From Clostridia bacterium (lineage in GTDB: Bacteria > Bacillota > Clostridia > Christensenellales > Borkfalkiaceae): a stretch of 64,000 bases of DNA. Below, piece by piece: positions 1 to 8,744 of this stretch. The notes beneath the pieces were generated by a model. It did no database searches. It worked only from the letters and a program-made list of their open reading frames with translations, and was not told the DNA's origin. The translations under genes and the position numbers were made by a program. Each line of letters starts with the position of its first letter. Position 1 is the first letter of the stretch. The stretch lies in contig JAFQJB010000016.1 in assembly GCA_017397305.1 (NCBI GenBank), positions 1-64,000 of the forward strand, written 5' to 3'.

Positions 1-1
1 A

Positions 2-454
2 TCCTTCGTTTTAGAAGGTTTGTTCCCCCCGTTTGTTTTGCCCGGTGCTAGAATGGGTGTATCAAACATTTTCATTCTTTTATCGGCAATGATTTTAGGG
101 TGGAAATATGCTTTAGCGACCTTTGTTGTTAAAGTTACTTTAGGAAGTTTATTCTCTGGCAACTTTTTAGCCATAATCTACTCGCTCCCCGCAGGTATCT
201 TATCGCTCGTTATCGAACTTACGCTAATTTACTTTATTAGACGAGTAAGTATCGTGTGCGTCAGCGTGGTTGGTGCGGTGGTTAACGTTACGGGACAAAA
301 TCTTATCTTTTGTTTAATCACAAAAACCCCCGAATATCTATCCTACCTACCCTACCTTACCTTAACCGCAACTTTTGCGGGACTTACCATAGGTTTTGCG
401 ACCTATCTAATTTTGAAAAAACTTAAGGTCGAATCGACCAAAAGTAAAACATAA
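2..454 (+). CDS. Gx-family membrane protein (heptaprenyl diphosphate synthase component I-like), 5' end missing
   Basis: The frame is open from the first bases of the window, so the start codon lies outside; about 150 C-terminal residues are present. The visible part begins with a LEGL...PGARMGVSN stretch, typical of the family often labelled heptaprenyl diphosphate synthase component I or Gx transporter, followed by four or five hydrophobic segments and a short Lys-rich tail. Members of this family are regularly encoded beside Rnf operons, as here: rnfC starts 18 bases downstream. Its role is unproven; an accessory role in assembly or flavin supply of Rnf is inference from position only. The TTG at 20 is in frame but cuts into the conserved motif, so I do not take it as the start. 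Confidence 0.75.
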   Translation, partial: SFVLEGLFPPFVLPGARMGVSNIFILLSAMILGWKYALATFVVKVTLGSLFSGNFLAIIYSLPAGILSLVIELTLIYFIRRVSIVCVSVVGAVVNVTGQNLIFCLITKTPEYLSYLPYLTLTATFAGLTIGFATYLILKKLKVESTKSKT

Positions 455-472
455 ACTTTTAGGAGAAAAATT

Positions 473-1768
473 TTGAGTATTAGAAAAGGCAAAAATTACC
501 CCTACGGAATACACGTTAGGGATATGAAAGAGCTTTGTTGCGACCTTCCTATCGAGAATTTGCCCGCACCCAAAAAGGTTTACCTTTCTATGTCACAACA
601 CATAGGTGCACCCGCAACCCCGATAGTAAACGTTGGCGACAAGGTTAAAAAAGGTCAGCTTGTCGGTCAAGCTTCAGGCCCCGTTTCCGCAAACGTATAC
701 GCGTCTATTCCCGGTACGGTCGTGGGGATTGAAGAACTTGTCAACGGGCTTGGTCAAAAGCAACTGCACGTCGTTATTGAAAACGATGATAGCGGCGAGG
801 AAATCTTGCTTCCCGAAATCGAAAACCGCCTTGGCCCCACCTTGATTGAAAGGATTAGGCTTGCGGGTATCGTTGGTCTTGGCGGTGCGGGATTCCCCAC
901 GGCTGTAAAGCTTACACCAAAAAGTCAGCTTGAATACCTTATTATTAACGGTGCTGAGTGCGAACCATACCTTAACTGCGACTATAGATTAATGCTAGAA
1001 CGCACCGACGATATTTATAAGGGTATTAAGTACGTTGCAAAGGCACTTAACGTTAAAAAGATTATACTTGGTATTGAAGAAAATAAGCCACTAGCAATCG
1101 AAGCGTTTAAGATTTACGAGGACTTAGATATCGTTATCCTTAAAAAGCAGTACCCGATGGGTAGCGAAAAGCACCTAATCTACTGCACCACGAATAGAAA
1201 AGTTCCCGTGGGCAAAATGCCATTCGACGTTGGGGTTTGCGTTCAAAACATTAAAACCATGATTGCGTGTTATGAAGCAATCGATCTCAACAAGCCTTTG
1301 ACCGAAATGGTTATGACGGTTAGTGGAAAAGGGATAGAAAACCCCAAAAACCTTAAACTTGCTTTAGGAACTCCCCTAACCGACGTGGTAGAATACTGCG
1401 GTGGCATTAAGGAAAGGGCAATTAAACTTGTTGCGGGCGGACCTATGATGGGTAAAGCACTTATTGGACTTAACCACTACACAAGAAAAACCGATTCGGG
1501 ACTTTTGGTTTTAATAGACGGCGAAACAAACACTGCAGAGCCAAGCAACTGTATCAACTGCGCAAAGTGTGCTAAAAACTGCCCGATGAGGCTTATGCCT
1601 ATGTTTATAGAAAGTTGCGCACTCGCTGGTGATTTTGTAGGCGCAAAAAAATACGGCGCTATGAACTGCTTAGAATGTGGGTCTTGTGCATACAACTGCC
1701 CCGCAAAACGTTCATTGGTTCAAAGCATATCAATGGCAAAAAATAAGATAAGGGAGATGAAATTATAA
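473..1768 (+). CDS. rnfC: Rnf complex subunit RnfC, NADH/FMN-binding iron-sulfur subunit
   Basis: This is the peripheral NAD-interacting subunit of the membrane Rnf complex, which couples electron flow from reduced ferredoxin to NAD+ with export of Na+ or H+. The 431 residues include a glycine-rich nucleotide/FMN loop GLGGAGFPT at about 135-143 and two [4Fe-4S] motifs near the C-terminus, CINCAKCAKNCP (from about 360) and CLECGSCAYNCP (from about 399). The start is TTG, set by AGGAGA at 461-466. The stop overlaps the rnfD start as TAATG, indicating translational coupling. It lacks the long alanine-rich C-terminal extension found in some proteobacterial RnfC proteins. Assignment is firm; the coupling ion cannot be read from the sequence. 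Confidence 0.95.
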   Translation: MSIRKGKNYPYGIHVRDMKELCCDLPIENLPAPKKVYLSMSQHIGAPATPIVNVGDKVKKGQLVGQASGPVSANVYASIPGTVVGIEELVNGLGQKQLHVVIENDDSGEEILLPEIENRLGPTLIERIRLAGIVGLGGAGFPTAVKLTPKSQLEYLIINGAECEPYLNCDYRLMLERTDDIYKGIKYVAKALNVKKIILGIEENKPLAIEAFKIYEDLDIVILKKQYPMGSEKHLIYCTTNRKVPVGKMPFDVGVCVQNIKTMIACYEAIDLNKPLTEMVMTVSGKGIENPKNLKLALGTPLTDVVEYCGGIKERAIKLVAGGPMMGKALIGLNHYTRKTDSGLLVLIDGETNTAEPSNCINCAKCAKNCPMRLMPMFIESCALAGDFVGAKKYGAMNCLECGSCAYNCPAKRSLVQSISMAKNKIREMKL

Positions 1769-2778
1769 TGGAAAACAAATTATATAAATACTCGTCTTCC
1801 CCACACGTTAAAGCCCCTAGAACGACAAGGCAAATAATGGTTAGGGTGTGTATAGCACTCGCCCCCGCCGTTATAATGGGCACCGTTCTTTTTGGGCTTA
1901 TGGCACTTCTTTTAATCGCTCTTTCGGTTTTAAGTGCTATCGCAAGTGAGTTTATTTACCTTTTGATTGCAAAGAAGAGTTTTAAGAGTATACTTCGTCA
2001 GTTTGACTTCACCTCCTTTGTAACGGGTCTTTTAATAGGTTTGTCGGTTGGTGTTCAAACACCGCTTTACGTTCCAGTGTTCGCAAGTGCATTTGCAATT
2101 ATCGTTGTTAAAATGTTGTTTGGCGGAACGGGTAAAAACCTTGTTAACCCCGCAGTTACGGGAAGAATTTTTGCATTCATCTCATTCACTGCCGTTATGA
2201 CTAGCGAATGGGTTGCACCTAACATTGCAAGTTTAGTGGGTGCAAGTTCGGTTTCAACCGGTGCTACCGTTTTAACGGGTATGCTAAACAAAGAAGCAAG
2301 CGTTATGCCTATGGTTTCTAACCTAGACCTATTGCTAGGTACGGGCGTTGCTGGTTGTATCGGTGAAACGTGTAAAGTCGCACTCCTTGTTGGTGCAATT
2401 TACCTTGCTATCGATAAAGTTATTAACATTTTATATCCGCTTATTTACGTTGCGGTTGCGGGGCTTTTCTCGGTTATGCTCGGTGGGTTTGACTTCTCGC
2501 TCTTCCTACCCTCCATTCTATCTGGTGGACTTATCCTCGGCGCCTTCTTTATGGCAACCGACTACACCACTACCCCAAACACTTCGCTTGGCAACGTTAT
2601 ATATTTTATATTGTTAGGCCTAGTTACCGCGGGACTTAGAAAGGCGACGGGAATTGAAGTCGTTTCGTTTGCAATCTTGCTTATGAACCTTTTCGTTCCG
2701 CTAATCGATAAATTCGTTACGCATAAGCCCTTTGGCTTTATTAAAACAAAAAAGACAAAGGAGAAGAAAAATGGCTAA
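1768..2778 (+). CDS. rnfD: Rnf complex subunit RnfD, membrane flavoprotein
   Basis: Integral membrane subunit of Rnf and homologue of NqrB. The 336 residues form about eight to ten hydrophobic segments. The flavinylation motif is SVSTGAT, with Thr at about 167 as the expected residue for covalent FMN attachment through a phosphoester bond. A second family motif, GGTGKNLVNPAVTGR, is at about 119-133. The start overlaps the rnfC stop by one base, and the last 8 bases overlap rnfG, so the C-D-G-E cluster is translationally coupled. Covalent flavinylation of RnfD needs a flavin transferase (ApbE), which is not encoded in this window. Confidence 0.95.
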   Translation: MENKLYKYSSSPHVKAPRTTRQIMVRVCIALAPAVIMGTVLFGLMALLLIALSVLSAIASEFIYLLIAKKSFKSILRQFDFTSFVTGLLIGLSVGVQTPLYVPVFASAFAIIVVKMLFGGTGKNLVNPAVTGRIFAFISFTAVMTSEWVAPNIASLVGASSVSTGATVLTGMLNKEASVMPMVSNLDLLLGTGVAGCIGETCKVALLVGAIYLAIDKVINILYPLIYVAVAGLFSVMLGGFDFSLFLPSILSGGLILGAFFMATDYTTTPNTSLGNVIYFILLGLVTAGLRKATGIEVVSFAILLMNLFVPLIDKFVTHKPFGFIKTKKTKEKKNG

Positions 2779-3370
2779 ATTTTTTAAGAGCACTGCCTTT
2801 AAGTGCACCATAGTTCTCGTTTGCCTTATGATTGTTTTTGGTGGCGGACTTGCAATTTTGAATTCGCTTTGGAGTGTTTCACCCGAAGAGAGAACAATGC
2901 GTGCCCTTCAAAAGATTTACGATACCAATGCTGAAATTAAATACGAGACCATATACGAAGAAGATTCAGCAAAGGAAGAAGATAAGAAGGACAAGCAGTT
3001 TGACGGAGTTGGCAAGATAAACAAAATTTATCAAGTTGGCGACGACCTTATATTCCAATCAACCGGTGAAAAGGGTTACAACAACGGCACTATTACCGTT
3101 TGGGTACAAGTGAAAACAACTATTGTAAGCGGTCAAAACCAATACACCATAGAAAAAGTTGTTCTAGAAGGTTATGAAAAACAAACGCTTATGAGCCAAC
3201 TTAAATCTTCTTATTATGAGAAATTTAACGGGGCAATAGAAGGCGACAAAACGTTCACCACGGAAGCTGGTAGCGGAAGGCATACAAACCCGATTAGCGG
3301 TGCAACCAAGTCGGCAACAGCCGGCAACAATGCCGTTAACTGCGTTATTAAGTATTTAGGGGGTAAATAA
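2771..3370 (+). CDS. rnfG: Rnf complex subunit RnfG, covalent FMN electron carrier
   Basis: This subunit of 199 residues has one N-terminal membrane anchor (about 7-27) followed by a periplasm-facing or extracytoplasmic FMN-binding domain. The flavin motif is SGATKSA with Thr at about 179 as the expected site of covalent FMN. I place the start at the ATG at 2771 with GGAGAAG just upstream, inside the end of rnfD; an in-frame codon 39 bases upstream would add a basic stretch copied from the rnfD frame region and has no ribosome site. A charged, Glu/Lys-rich segment (about 65-80) follows the anchor. The stop overlaps the rnfE start as TAATG. Confidence 0.93.
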   Translation: MAKFFKSTAFKCTIVLVCLMIVFGGGLAILNSLWSVSPEERTMRALQKIYDTNAEIKYETIYEEDSAKEEDKKDKQFDGVGKINKIYQVGDDLIFQSTGEKGYNNGTITVWVQVKTTIVSGQNQYTIEKVVLEGYEKQTLMSQLKSSYYEKFNGAIEGDKTFTTEAGSGRHTNPISGATKSATAGNNAVNCVIKYLGGK

Positions 3371-4029
3371 TGAAAAATAGTTTCAAAAAGGTTGCCCTCG
3401 GTGGCGTAATCACTTCTAACCCAACCTTAAAGTTGGTTCTTGGCACTTGCCCTACCCTTGCGTTAACCACAGCCGCAATGAACGGCTTAGGCATGGGTGC
3501 GGCGGTTACGTTCGTTCTTATTTGCAGTAACCTATTAATTTCACTGCTTAGAAAGGTTATACCCAATCAAGTGCGTATCCCCGCTTTCGTTTTGATTATC
3601 GCAACGTTCGTTACGATAGTTAGACTTGCTTTGGATAAGTTCTTACCACCGATTTACGAGTCTTTGGGGCTTTACCTTCCACTTATCGTTGTTAACTGCA
3701 TAATCCTTGGCAGAGCCGAAAGTTTTGCAAGTAAAAACGGCGTGGGTTGGTCGATACTGGACGGTTTGTTTATGGGTATAGGCTTTACCTTGGCATTAAC
3801 ACTAATGGGTGCGGTAAGAGAATTCTTGGGATATGGCACGTTATTCAACGTACAAATCATGAATTTCCAAATTGGGTTCTTCTCTTCAAGTGCGGGTGCA
3901 TTCTTCACCTATGCGGTGTTTATCGCGGTGTTTAGCCTTGTGTCTTCACTCATTTCAAACAAGAGAAAGAGAAAGGCTTTCGCTAAAACCCAAACACCCG
4001 TTCAAGATTGCGCAAAGGAGGTAGAATAG
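3370..4029 (+). CDS. rnfE: Rnf complex subunit RnfE, membrane subunit
   Basis: Integral membrane subunit of 219 residues with six predicted transmembrane segments, paralogous to RnfA encoded next to it. Family features include an N-terminal LVLGTCPTLALTT stretch and a central PLIVVNCIILGRAE segment; in this family the conserved Cys residues in such segments of RnfA and RnfE jointly hold a membrane-embedded [2Fe-2S] cluster (family knowledge). The start overlaps the rnfG stop by one base, and rnfA follows after one base. The end of the gene carries GGAGG at 4018-4022, the ribosome site for rnfA. Confidence 0.95.
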   Translation: MKNSFKKVALGGVITSNPTLKLVLGTCPTLALTTAAMNGLGMGAAVTFVLICSNLLISLLRKVIPNQVRIPAFVLIIATFVTIVRLALDKFLPPIYESLGLYLPLIVVNCIILGRAESFASKNGVGWSILDGLFMGIGFTLALTLMGAVREFLGYGTLFNVQIMNFQIGFFSSSAGAFFTYAVFIAVFSLVSSLISNKRKRKAFAKTQTPVQDCAKEVE

Positions 4030-4030
4030 T

Positions 4031-4639
4031 ATGGCTCAGTTTATTATGATTGTCGTTTCAGCCGTATTTATCAACAACTTCGTCGTTGTTCAGTTCCTCG
4101 GCATTTGCCCCTTCCTCGGCGTATCTAAGGACTTTAAAAGTGCACTCGGTATGGGGCTTGCGGTTACCTTCGTTATGACGCTAACCTGCCTTATTACATA
4201 CCCCTTATACGCACTGCTCGCTCGTTTCAACATCGAATTTTTAGAGATTATCGTGTTCATATTCGTCATTGCTGCAATCGTGCAAATGATTGAAATGGCA
4301 CTTAAAAAATTCTCACCCTCGCTCTACAACGCAATGGGCATTTATCTCCCCTTAATCACCACCAACTGTGCAGTTTTGGGTGTTGCCGAACTCGTTATCG
4401 ACCACGGTCAAATGGCATCGTTAATCGGGCTTAGTTCCCCCGAGATGATGAATATGGGTTTTGCGGTTTTATACGGCTTATTTGCGGGACTTGGCTTTAC
4501 GCTAGCCATCGTTATAATGAGCGGTATGAGAGAAAGGGTGGCACGTTTGCCGATAAGCAAGCACCTTAAAGGCTTCCCTATCGCAATGATTCTCGCGTGC
4601 TTTATTGCAATGGCGTTCTTCGTCTTTGCTCTTATTTAG
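4031..4639 (+). CDS. rnfA: Rnf complex subunit RnfA, membrane subunit
   Basis: Integral membrane subunit of 202 residues with six hydrophobic segments, the RnfE/NqrE-NqrD-like partner. The family sequence NNFVVVQFLGICPFLGVSK is near residue 15-33 and PLITTNCAVLGVAE is near 105-118; the Cys residues in these two segments are the expected ligands of the intramembrane [2Fe-2S] cluster shared with RnfE. It is preceded by GGAGG inside the end of rnfE and followed after 9 bases by rnfB, whose ribosome site AGGAGG overlaps the rnfA stop. Confidence 0.95.
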   Translation: MAQFIMIVVSAVFINNFVVVQFLGICPFLGVSKDFKSALGMGLAVTFVMTLTCLITYPLYALLARFNIEFLEIIVFIFVIAAIVQMIEMALKKFSPSLYNAMGIYLPLITTNCAVLGVAELVIDHGQMASLIGLSSPEMMNMGFAVLYGLFAGLGFTLAIVIMSGMRERVARLPISKHLKGFPIAMILACFIAMAFFVFALI

Positions 4640-4648
4640 GAGGTTAAA

Positions 4649-5464
4649 ATGAATAGTTTATTACTCTCTTCAATTAACGTTTCCTCCCTACTTATCGTAA
4701 TCGCTATCGTTGCAGTTCTTGCAATCGTGTTCGCACTATTAATTTCACTCGTTTCAAAGCTTTGCGCTGTAAAGGAAGATGAAAGGGTTAGCGCCGTTTC
4801 GGAAAAACTTGCTGGTGCAAACTGCGGTGGCTGTGGCTTTGCAGGTTGCGCTGACTACGCTAAAGCACTTGTTGAAGGCAGAGCGACCATAAACGACTGC
4901 GGTGCAACCGCAAACGAACAAAAGGAAGAAATCGCAAACATTTTAGGTCTCCCCTTCACCGCAACGGTTGAAACGTTTGCCGTTGTTAAATGTGCGGGCG
5001 GAAGCAAATGTAAAGACAAATTTTCATACGTTGGCAACAAGGGTTGCACGTTCCAAACGGTTTTTGCTGGTGGAAGCAAGGCTTGTGCTGACGGTTGCTT
5101 AGGCGATGGAACTTGTGCCGATGCTTGCCAAAACGGTGGAATTAAAATAGTAGACGGCGTTGCATATACCGACAAAGCACTTTGCACTTCTTGTGGCGCT
5201 TGCATTAAAAAGTGCCCCAAACAACTTATTGAACTTATCCCCAAAACCGCTAAGGTATACGTTGCGTGCTCGACAAAGTGTCGTGGTAAAGACGTTATGG
5301 GTGTATGTGAAGTGGGTTGTATAGGTTGTGGGCTTTGTGCTAAAAACTGCCCAGAAAAAGCAATAACCATGGTAAACAACCTTCCCGTTATCGACTATGA
5401 AAAATGCTCTGGCTGTTTAACTTGCGTTGGTAAATGCCCAAGAAAAAGCATTAAAGAAATTTAA
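4649..5464 (+). CDS. rnfB: Rnf complex subunit RnfB, polyferredoxin subunit
   Basis: Electron-entry subunit that takes electrons from ferredoxin. The 271 residues start with one membrane anchor (about 10-36). Next comes a [4Fe-4S] domain with ANCGGCGFAGC (Cys 59, 62, 67 and probably 84), a Cys-rich middle region (about 115-160), and three ferredoxin-type motifs at about 179-189, 224-234 and 253-263. This is the expanded clostridial form with several clusters rather than the short proteobacterial form. It is the last gene of the operon and is followed 17 bases later by a strong hairpin terminator. Confidence 0.95.
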   Translation: MNSLLLSSINVSSLLIVIAIVAVLAIVFALLISLVSKLCAVKEDERVSAVSEKLAGANCGGCGFAGCADYAKALVEGRATINDCGATANEQKEEIANILGLPFTATVETFAVVKCAGGSKCKDKFSYVGNKGCTFQTVFAGGSKACADGCLGDGTCADACQNGGIKIVDGVAYTDKALCTSCGACIKKCPKQLIELIPKTAKVYVACSTKCRGKDVMGVCEVGCIGCGLCAKNCPEKAITMVNNLPVIDYEKCSGCLTCVGKCPRKSIKEI

Positions 5465-5481
5465 TCGTTTTAATAAAATCA

Positions 5482-5512
5482 AAAAGGTGTAGCAACTGCT
5501 ACACCTTTTATT
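5482..5512 (+). terminator. Intrinsic terminator after rnfB, usable in both directions
   Basis: A 13-bp stem, AAAAGGTGTAGCA with its exact complement TGCTACACCTTTT, closes a very short loop and is followed by TTATTTTGTT on the + strand and an A/T-rich run on the other. It separates the rnf operon from the convergent ABC gene ending at 5520 and can serve both. Confidence 0.88.
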
Positions 5513-5519
5513 TTGTTCT

Positions 5520-8500
5520 TTATAGACATCTTATGCTATCGACTGGCGACTTCTTCGCCTCTTTCCTAACGGGGAATGCGGTTGCAAGTAACGCCACTAT
5601 AATCGAACTTACAAACAATACGCTAACACTGAAGAATCCGTAATTTAGTGCGGATAGCGAAACTTCCGCCATACTCATAATCGCCTTGTTTATTATATTG
5701 CACGCGACGGCACTCAAGCCCGCTGATATAACAAAGCACGACAGCGTTATTATCAATGCTTCCACTATAAATATCTTGAACACGTCTACCTTTCTTGCAC
5801 CGATTGCACGCAATATACCGATTTCTTTACGTTTAGAATTGATGGTTACCGATATAAAGTTAAACAGCATCAATATTGCAAACACGCCGAATATTGCACC
5901 CGCTATATAGAAGGCAAGTTTCATATCCGCCATAGTTGAAGCGATTACGTTTGCCTCTTCGTAAAAATCGTTTTGCATTTCAAACCAAGCATAATCCCCA
6001 CCGCCTTCTAACATAAAATACGTTTGCTCACGCGTGTTAGAGGTGGGTGTTATAACTTGTGCATAGCGGTCGTTTATGGGGTCGACCTTGTAGTTGGACG
6101 TAAGTTTAATATTCCTTGTTTCAACGTTCGCCTCGCTACGTGAGGGTGTTTGGTTTTTATCCAAGAAACTATCGTGAACGTAATAGTTGGTCGTTTCTCT
6201 GGTCGGACCTTTATAAGCGATATAAACGCCAACGACCTCGAGTGTGCTTACGTCGTTCTTATAGTTAATAGTGTAAACGTTTGTGGGAAGGTTTAGCGGT
6301 TCGCCAACAACCTTTTCGTAGTCTCTAAGAATGGTTTCTATAACCAATTTTCTATACTGCTGGTCCACCCTATAATCTTTAAGCGCCAACCTAAATTCGC
6401 TATATTTTTCCTTTTCTTCTGCACTTAAATCGTCTATTGCTTTATTAAAGTAATACGAATAGGTGTTTTTCCCGAGGATAAAACTTTCCGCCGGAAGCAT
6501 AACTTGATTTTCCTTTATATCAGGGGAAATTTCGTTACCATTGAAGTCGTAGCACTGAATCAAATTGGTCTTTTCCCAAATAGATTTTGGAGTAAACGTC
6601 GACATGGTATACGTAGCGTTAATAGGTTGCAAAATAGGCTCAGTATCAATTTTAACGCCTTGGGTTGTGCGTTCGTCTATCCTATTGTTTACGTCTTTAT
6701 AATGTTGATAAAATTCTTCACTTACAAAACCTAGCGAACTAAAACTGAATTCCAATATGTCTTTTAGCTCATTAGTAAGTTTTTCCGTTTGATATTTATC
6801 TAAACTTATGTTGCCGTCTTTTAAGATATTGAATCGCTCGGGTATTTTACCCGTATCATATACGCCCGTTACCCAAAGTTTCATGTTGCCAACGTCTATC
6901 CATCTATTGATAAAATCGTTGGGCGTTTCGAATGCCGTGCCGTCTACCGCCAAAGTCTTATTTTCGTCTTCTTGTATATCCCTTATCATTGAGGGCGAAG
7001 TGTCAAAAAGGTCGAAAACGTATTTACTTACGGCAATTTCGTTATACGCCGTTGGATATCTTCCCGCAACGCGCTCCATTCCATTACGAACTAGATAATC
7101 GTGCCCACAATCACTAAATCCGCACAAGGTTTTAACAGGGTAATAAGATTTTAAGTGAGGCGCAACGTCAACCGACAAGTAATAAGAAGTTCCTTCTTGA
7201 TACCCCTCAATACTATCGAGGTCGTTTTTATACCAACCTAAATCTATTATTCCCGCAAAGTCTAAGCCTTGCTCGTTTTTGTTAAGTTCTTCTAAATCCG
7301 CCTTAGAAAAGCCTGATTGCAGGGTCTTGCTCATTTGCTTTTCTACCGAACCAGTGTTATTATATTCAACCGTGGTAAAGGTTGCTTCGTACTTTTTCTC
7401 TAGTGCAATACTAGTATAATCAGAACCTTCCAGTGCGGTTGCAATGACGTATTCGGGCGAAAAGCGCATGAATGCCGAAGATACACCGAAGAATATAAAG
7501 GCTATCATTGACAAGAAGATTGTAAATACCAATCTTAATGGTTTACTCTTTAAGCCGTCAAACGCCATTTTGGTTGCGTTCTTAAATGGAAGCTTTGCCT
7601 TTATAAATTTTACGTCTTTATCGCTAGCAACCATTTGCGGTTGTTTTTTGGTCTTTTCAAAACGTTTTTTAACCTTTTCGGTTGAAATATTGCGCACCTT
7701 TTGAATTTGCTCTTTTGCCTCGGTGCTGGTGGTTATAACCGTTTCGCCACCCTTTTTCTTCATTACCTCGACAATCTTTTTGACGTCGTCTTCGGTAACT
7801 TTGTTCCAATCGGCAACCTTAACCGTATCGTCACCGACAAAGGTAACGTTGTCTTGGCTTACAATAACCTTTTCTTCGGTTACGGTTACGTCCGAAATAA
7901 TCTTGCCGTCGCCAAGTTCGATAATTCTATCGGCATAATTTTCGGCAAACGTTCTATCGTGCGTTACCACAACGACAAGCCTTGTTTTTGCAAGGTTTTT
8001 GAGCATTTCGAAAATCTGTTCGCCCGTGTTAGAATCAAGTGCACCAGTCGGCTCGTCCGCCATGATTATCTTGGGGTTTTTTATCAAGGCACGCGCAATA
8101 GCAATTCTTTGTTTTTGCCCGCCCGACAAAGTGTTTGGCTTTCTTTTGCCAACCCCGTCAAGCCCCACCTCTTTAAGAAGTTGGTTTACCATTTCGGGAC
8201 TATTGGGTTTATGCTGAAGTTGAAGCGCCAAGGCAATGTTTTGTTCGATAGTAAATTCGTTCAAAACGTTAAATTCTTGGAATACAAAGCCGATAAAAGA
8301 GTTCCTATACCCGTCAAAATCGGATAAGGTGAAATCTTTACTGCTTCTACCCTCAACTATAATTTCGCCACTTGTCGGTGTGTCTAGTCCGCCCGCCACG
8401 TTAAGTAGCGTCGATTTACCCGAACCGCTTCGACCTAGCAAAAAGACCATTCCAGTTTCTGGAAAGTCAATAGAAACGCCATCAAGTGCCCTAATCTCAC

Positions 8501-8546
8501 CACTAGGGGTCTTGTAGACTTTTGTAAGGTCTTTTATTTGTAACAT
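5520..8546 (-). CDS. ABC transporter, ATPase fused to a MacB/FtsX-type permease
   Basis: One 1008-residue polypeptide. The N-terminal ATPase (1-215) has Walker A GRSGSGKST (38-46), signature LSGGQ (140-144) and Walker B IIMADEPT (160-166), closest in style to the MacB/LolD/BceA group. A charged linker (about 216-335) leads to a first membrane segment (about 338-359), then a large exported domain of about 500 residues, then three membrane segments (about 877-902, 924-950, 970-993) ending in an FtsX-like tail. MacB-type proteins couple ATP use to mechanical work on exported substrates such as peptides or toxins rather than classic channel transport (family knowledge). The start is set by GGAGGAAAAG just before ATG at 8546. 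No two-component system is adjacent. Substrate unknown. Confidence 0.88.
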   Translation of the reverse strand: MLQIKDLTKVYKTPSGEIRALDGVSIDFPETGMVFLLGRSGSGKSTLLNVAGGLDTPTSGEIIVEGRSSKDFTLSDFDGYRNSFIGFVFQEFNVLNEFTIEQNIALALQLQHKPNSPEMVNQLLKEVGLDGVGKRKPNTLSGGQKQRIAIARALIKNPKIIMADEPTGALDSNTGEQIFEMLKNLAKTRLVVVVTHDRTFAENYADRIIELGDGKIISDVTVTEEKVIVSQDNVTFVGDDTVKVADWNKVTEDDVKKIVEVMKKKGGETVITTSTEAKEQIQKVRNISTEKVKKRFEKTKKQPQMVASDKDVKFIKAKLPFKNATKMAFDGLKSKPLRLVFTIFLSMIAFIFFGVSSAFMRFSPEYVIATALEGSDYTSIALEKKYEATFTTVEYNNTGSVEKQMSKTLQSGFSKADLEELNKNEQGLDFAGIIDLGWYKNDLDSIEGYQEGTSYYLSVDVAPHLKSYYPVKTLCGFSDCGHDYLVRNGMERVAGRYPTAYNEIAVSKYVFDLFDTSPSMIRDIQEDENKTLAVDGTAFETPNDFINRWIDVGNMKLWVTGVYDTGKIPERFNILKDGNISLDKYQTEKLTNELKDILEFSFSSLGFVSEEFYQHYKDVNNRIDERTTQGVKIDTEPILQPINATYTMSTFTPKSIWEKTNLIQCYDFNGNEISPDIKENQVMLPAESFILGKNTYSYYFNKAIDDLSAEEKEKYSEFRLALKDYRVDQQYRKLVIETILRDYEKVVGEPLNLPTNVYTINYKNDVSTLEVVGVYIAYKGPTRETTNYYVHDSFLDKNQTPSRSEANVETRNIKLTSNYKVDPINDRYAQVITPTSNTREQTYFMLEGGGDYAWFEMQNDFYEEANVIASTMADMKLAFYIAGAIFGVFAILMLFNFISVTINSKRKEIGILRAIGARKVDVFKIFIVEALIITLSCFVISAGLSAVACNIINKAIMSMAEVSLSALNYGFFSVSVLFVSSIIVALLATAFPVRKEAKKSPVDSIRCL

Positions 8547-8578
8547 CTTTTCCTCCGTGTATACATGTATCAATAAGC

Positions 8579-8607
8579 ATTATAATACGTTAAACTGCCT
8601 ATTTCAA
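8579..8607 (-). promoter_or_regulatory. Promoter of the ATPase-permease fusion gene
   Basis: On the minus strand TTGAAA (8602-8607) and TATAAT (8579-8584) are 17 bases apart, an almost perfect housekeeping promoter. A short perfect palindrome ATACATGTAT lies between it and the start codon, at the likely transcript start region, and could be an operator (inference). The rest of the gap up to 8744 is very A/T-rich and holds nothing else I can name. Confidence 0.65.
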
Positions 8608-8744
8608 TGCAAAATACTATAAACATTATATAAATATTATTTTGCACTTTAATTTTACTACTATATATTTTATAAGTAAATGATTTATTTCCCTATAAAT
8701 ATGGAAAATTGTCATAATACTTATAGCAAAAAACTACACTTTTA

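Noticed and set aside
22..454. Complete small gene starting at the TTG at position 20
   Set aside because: The family motif continues upstream of this codon to the window edge, so the gene is truncated rather than short.
4855..5379. 174-residue open frame on the minus strand inside rnfB
   Set aside because: It is antisense to the Cys-rich rnfB frame, has no ribosome site and its Gln/Pro/Ser-rich composition is a by-product of the ferredoxin codons.
7701..8327. 208-residue open frame on the + strand inside the ABC fusion gene
   Set aside because: Antisense to the Walker and signature motifs of the ATPase; no recognisable domain or ribosome site.
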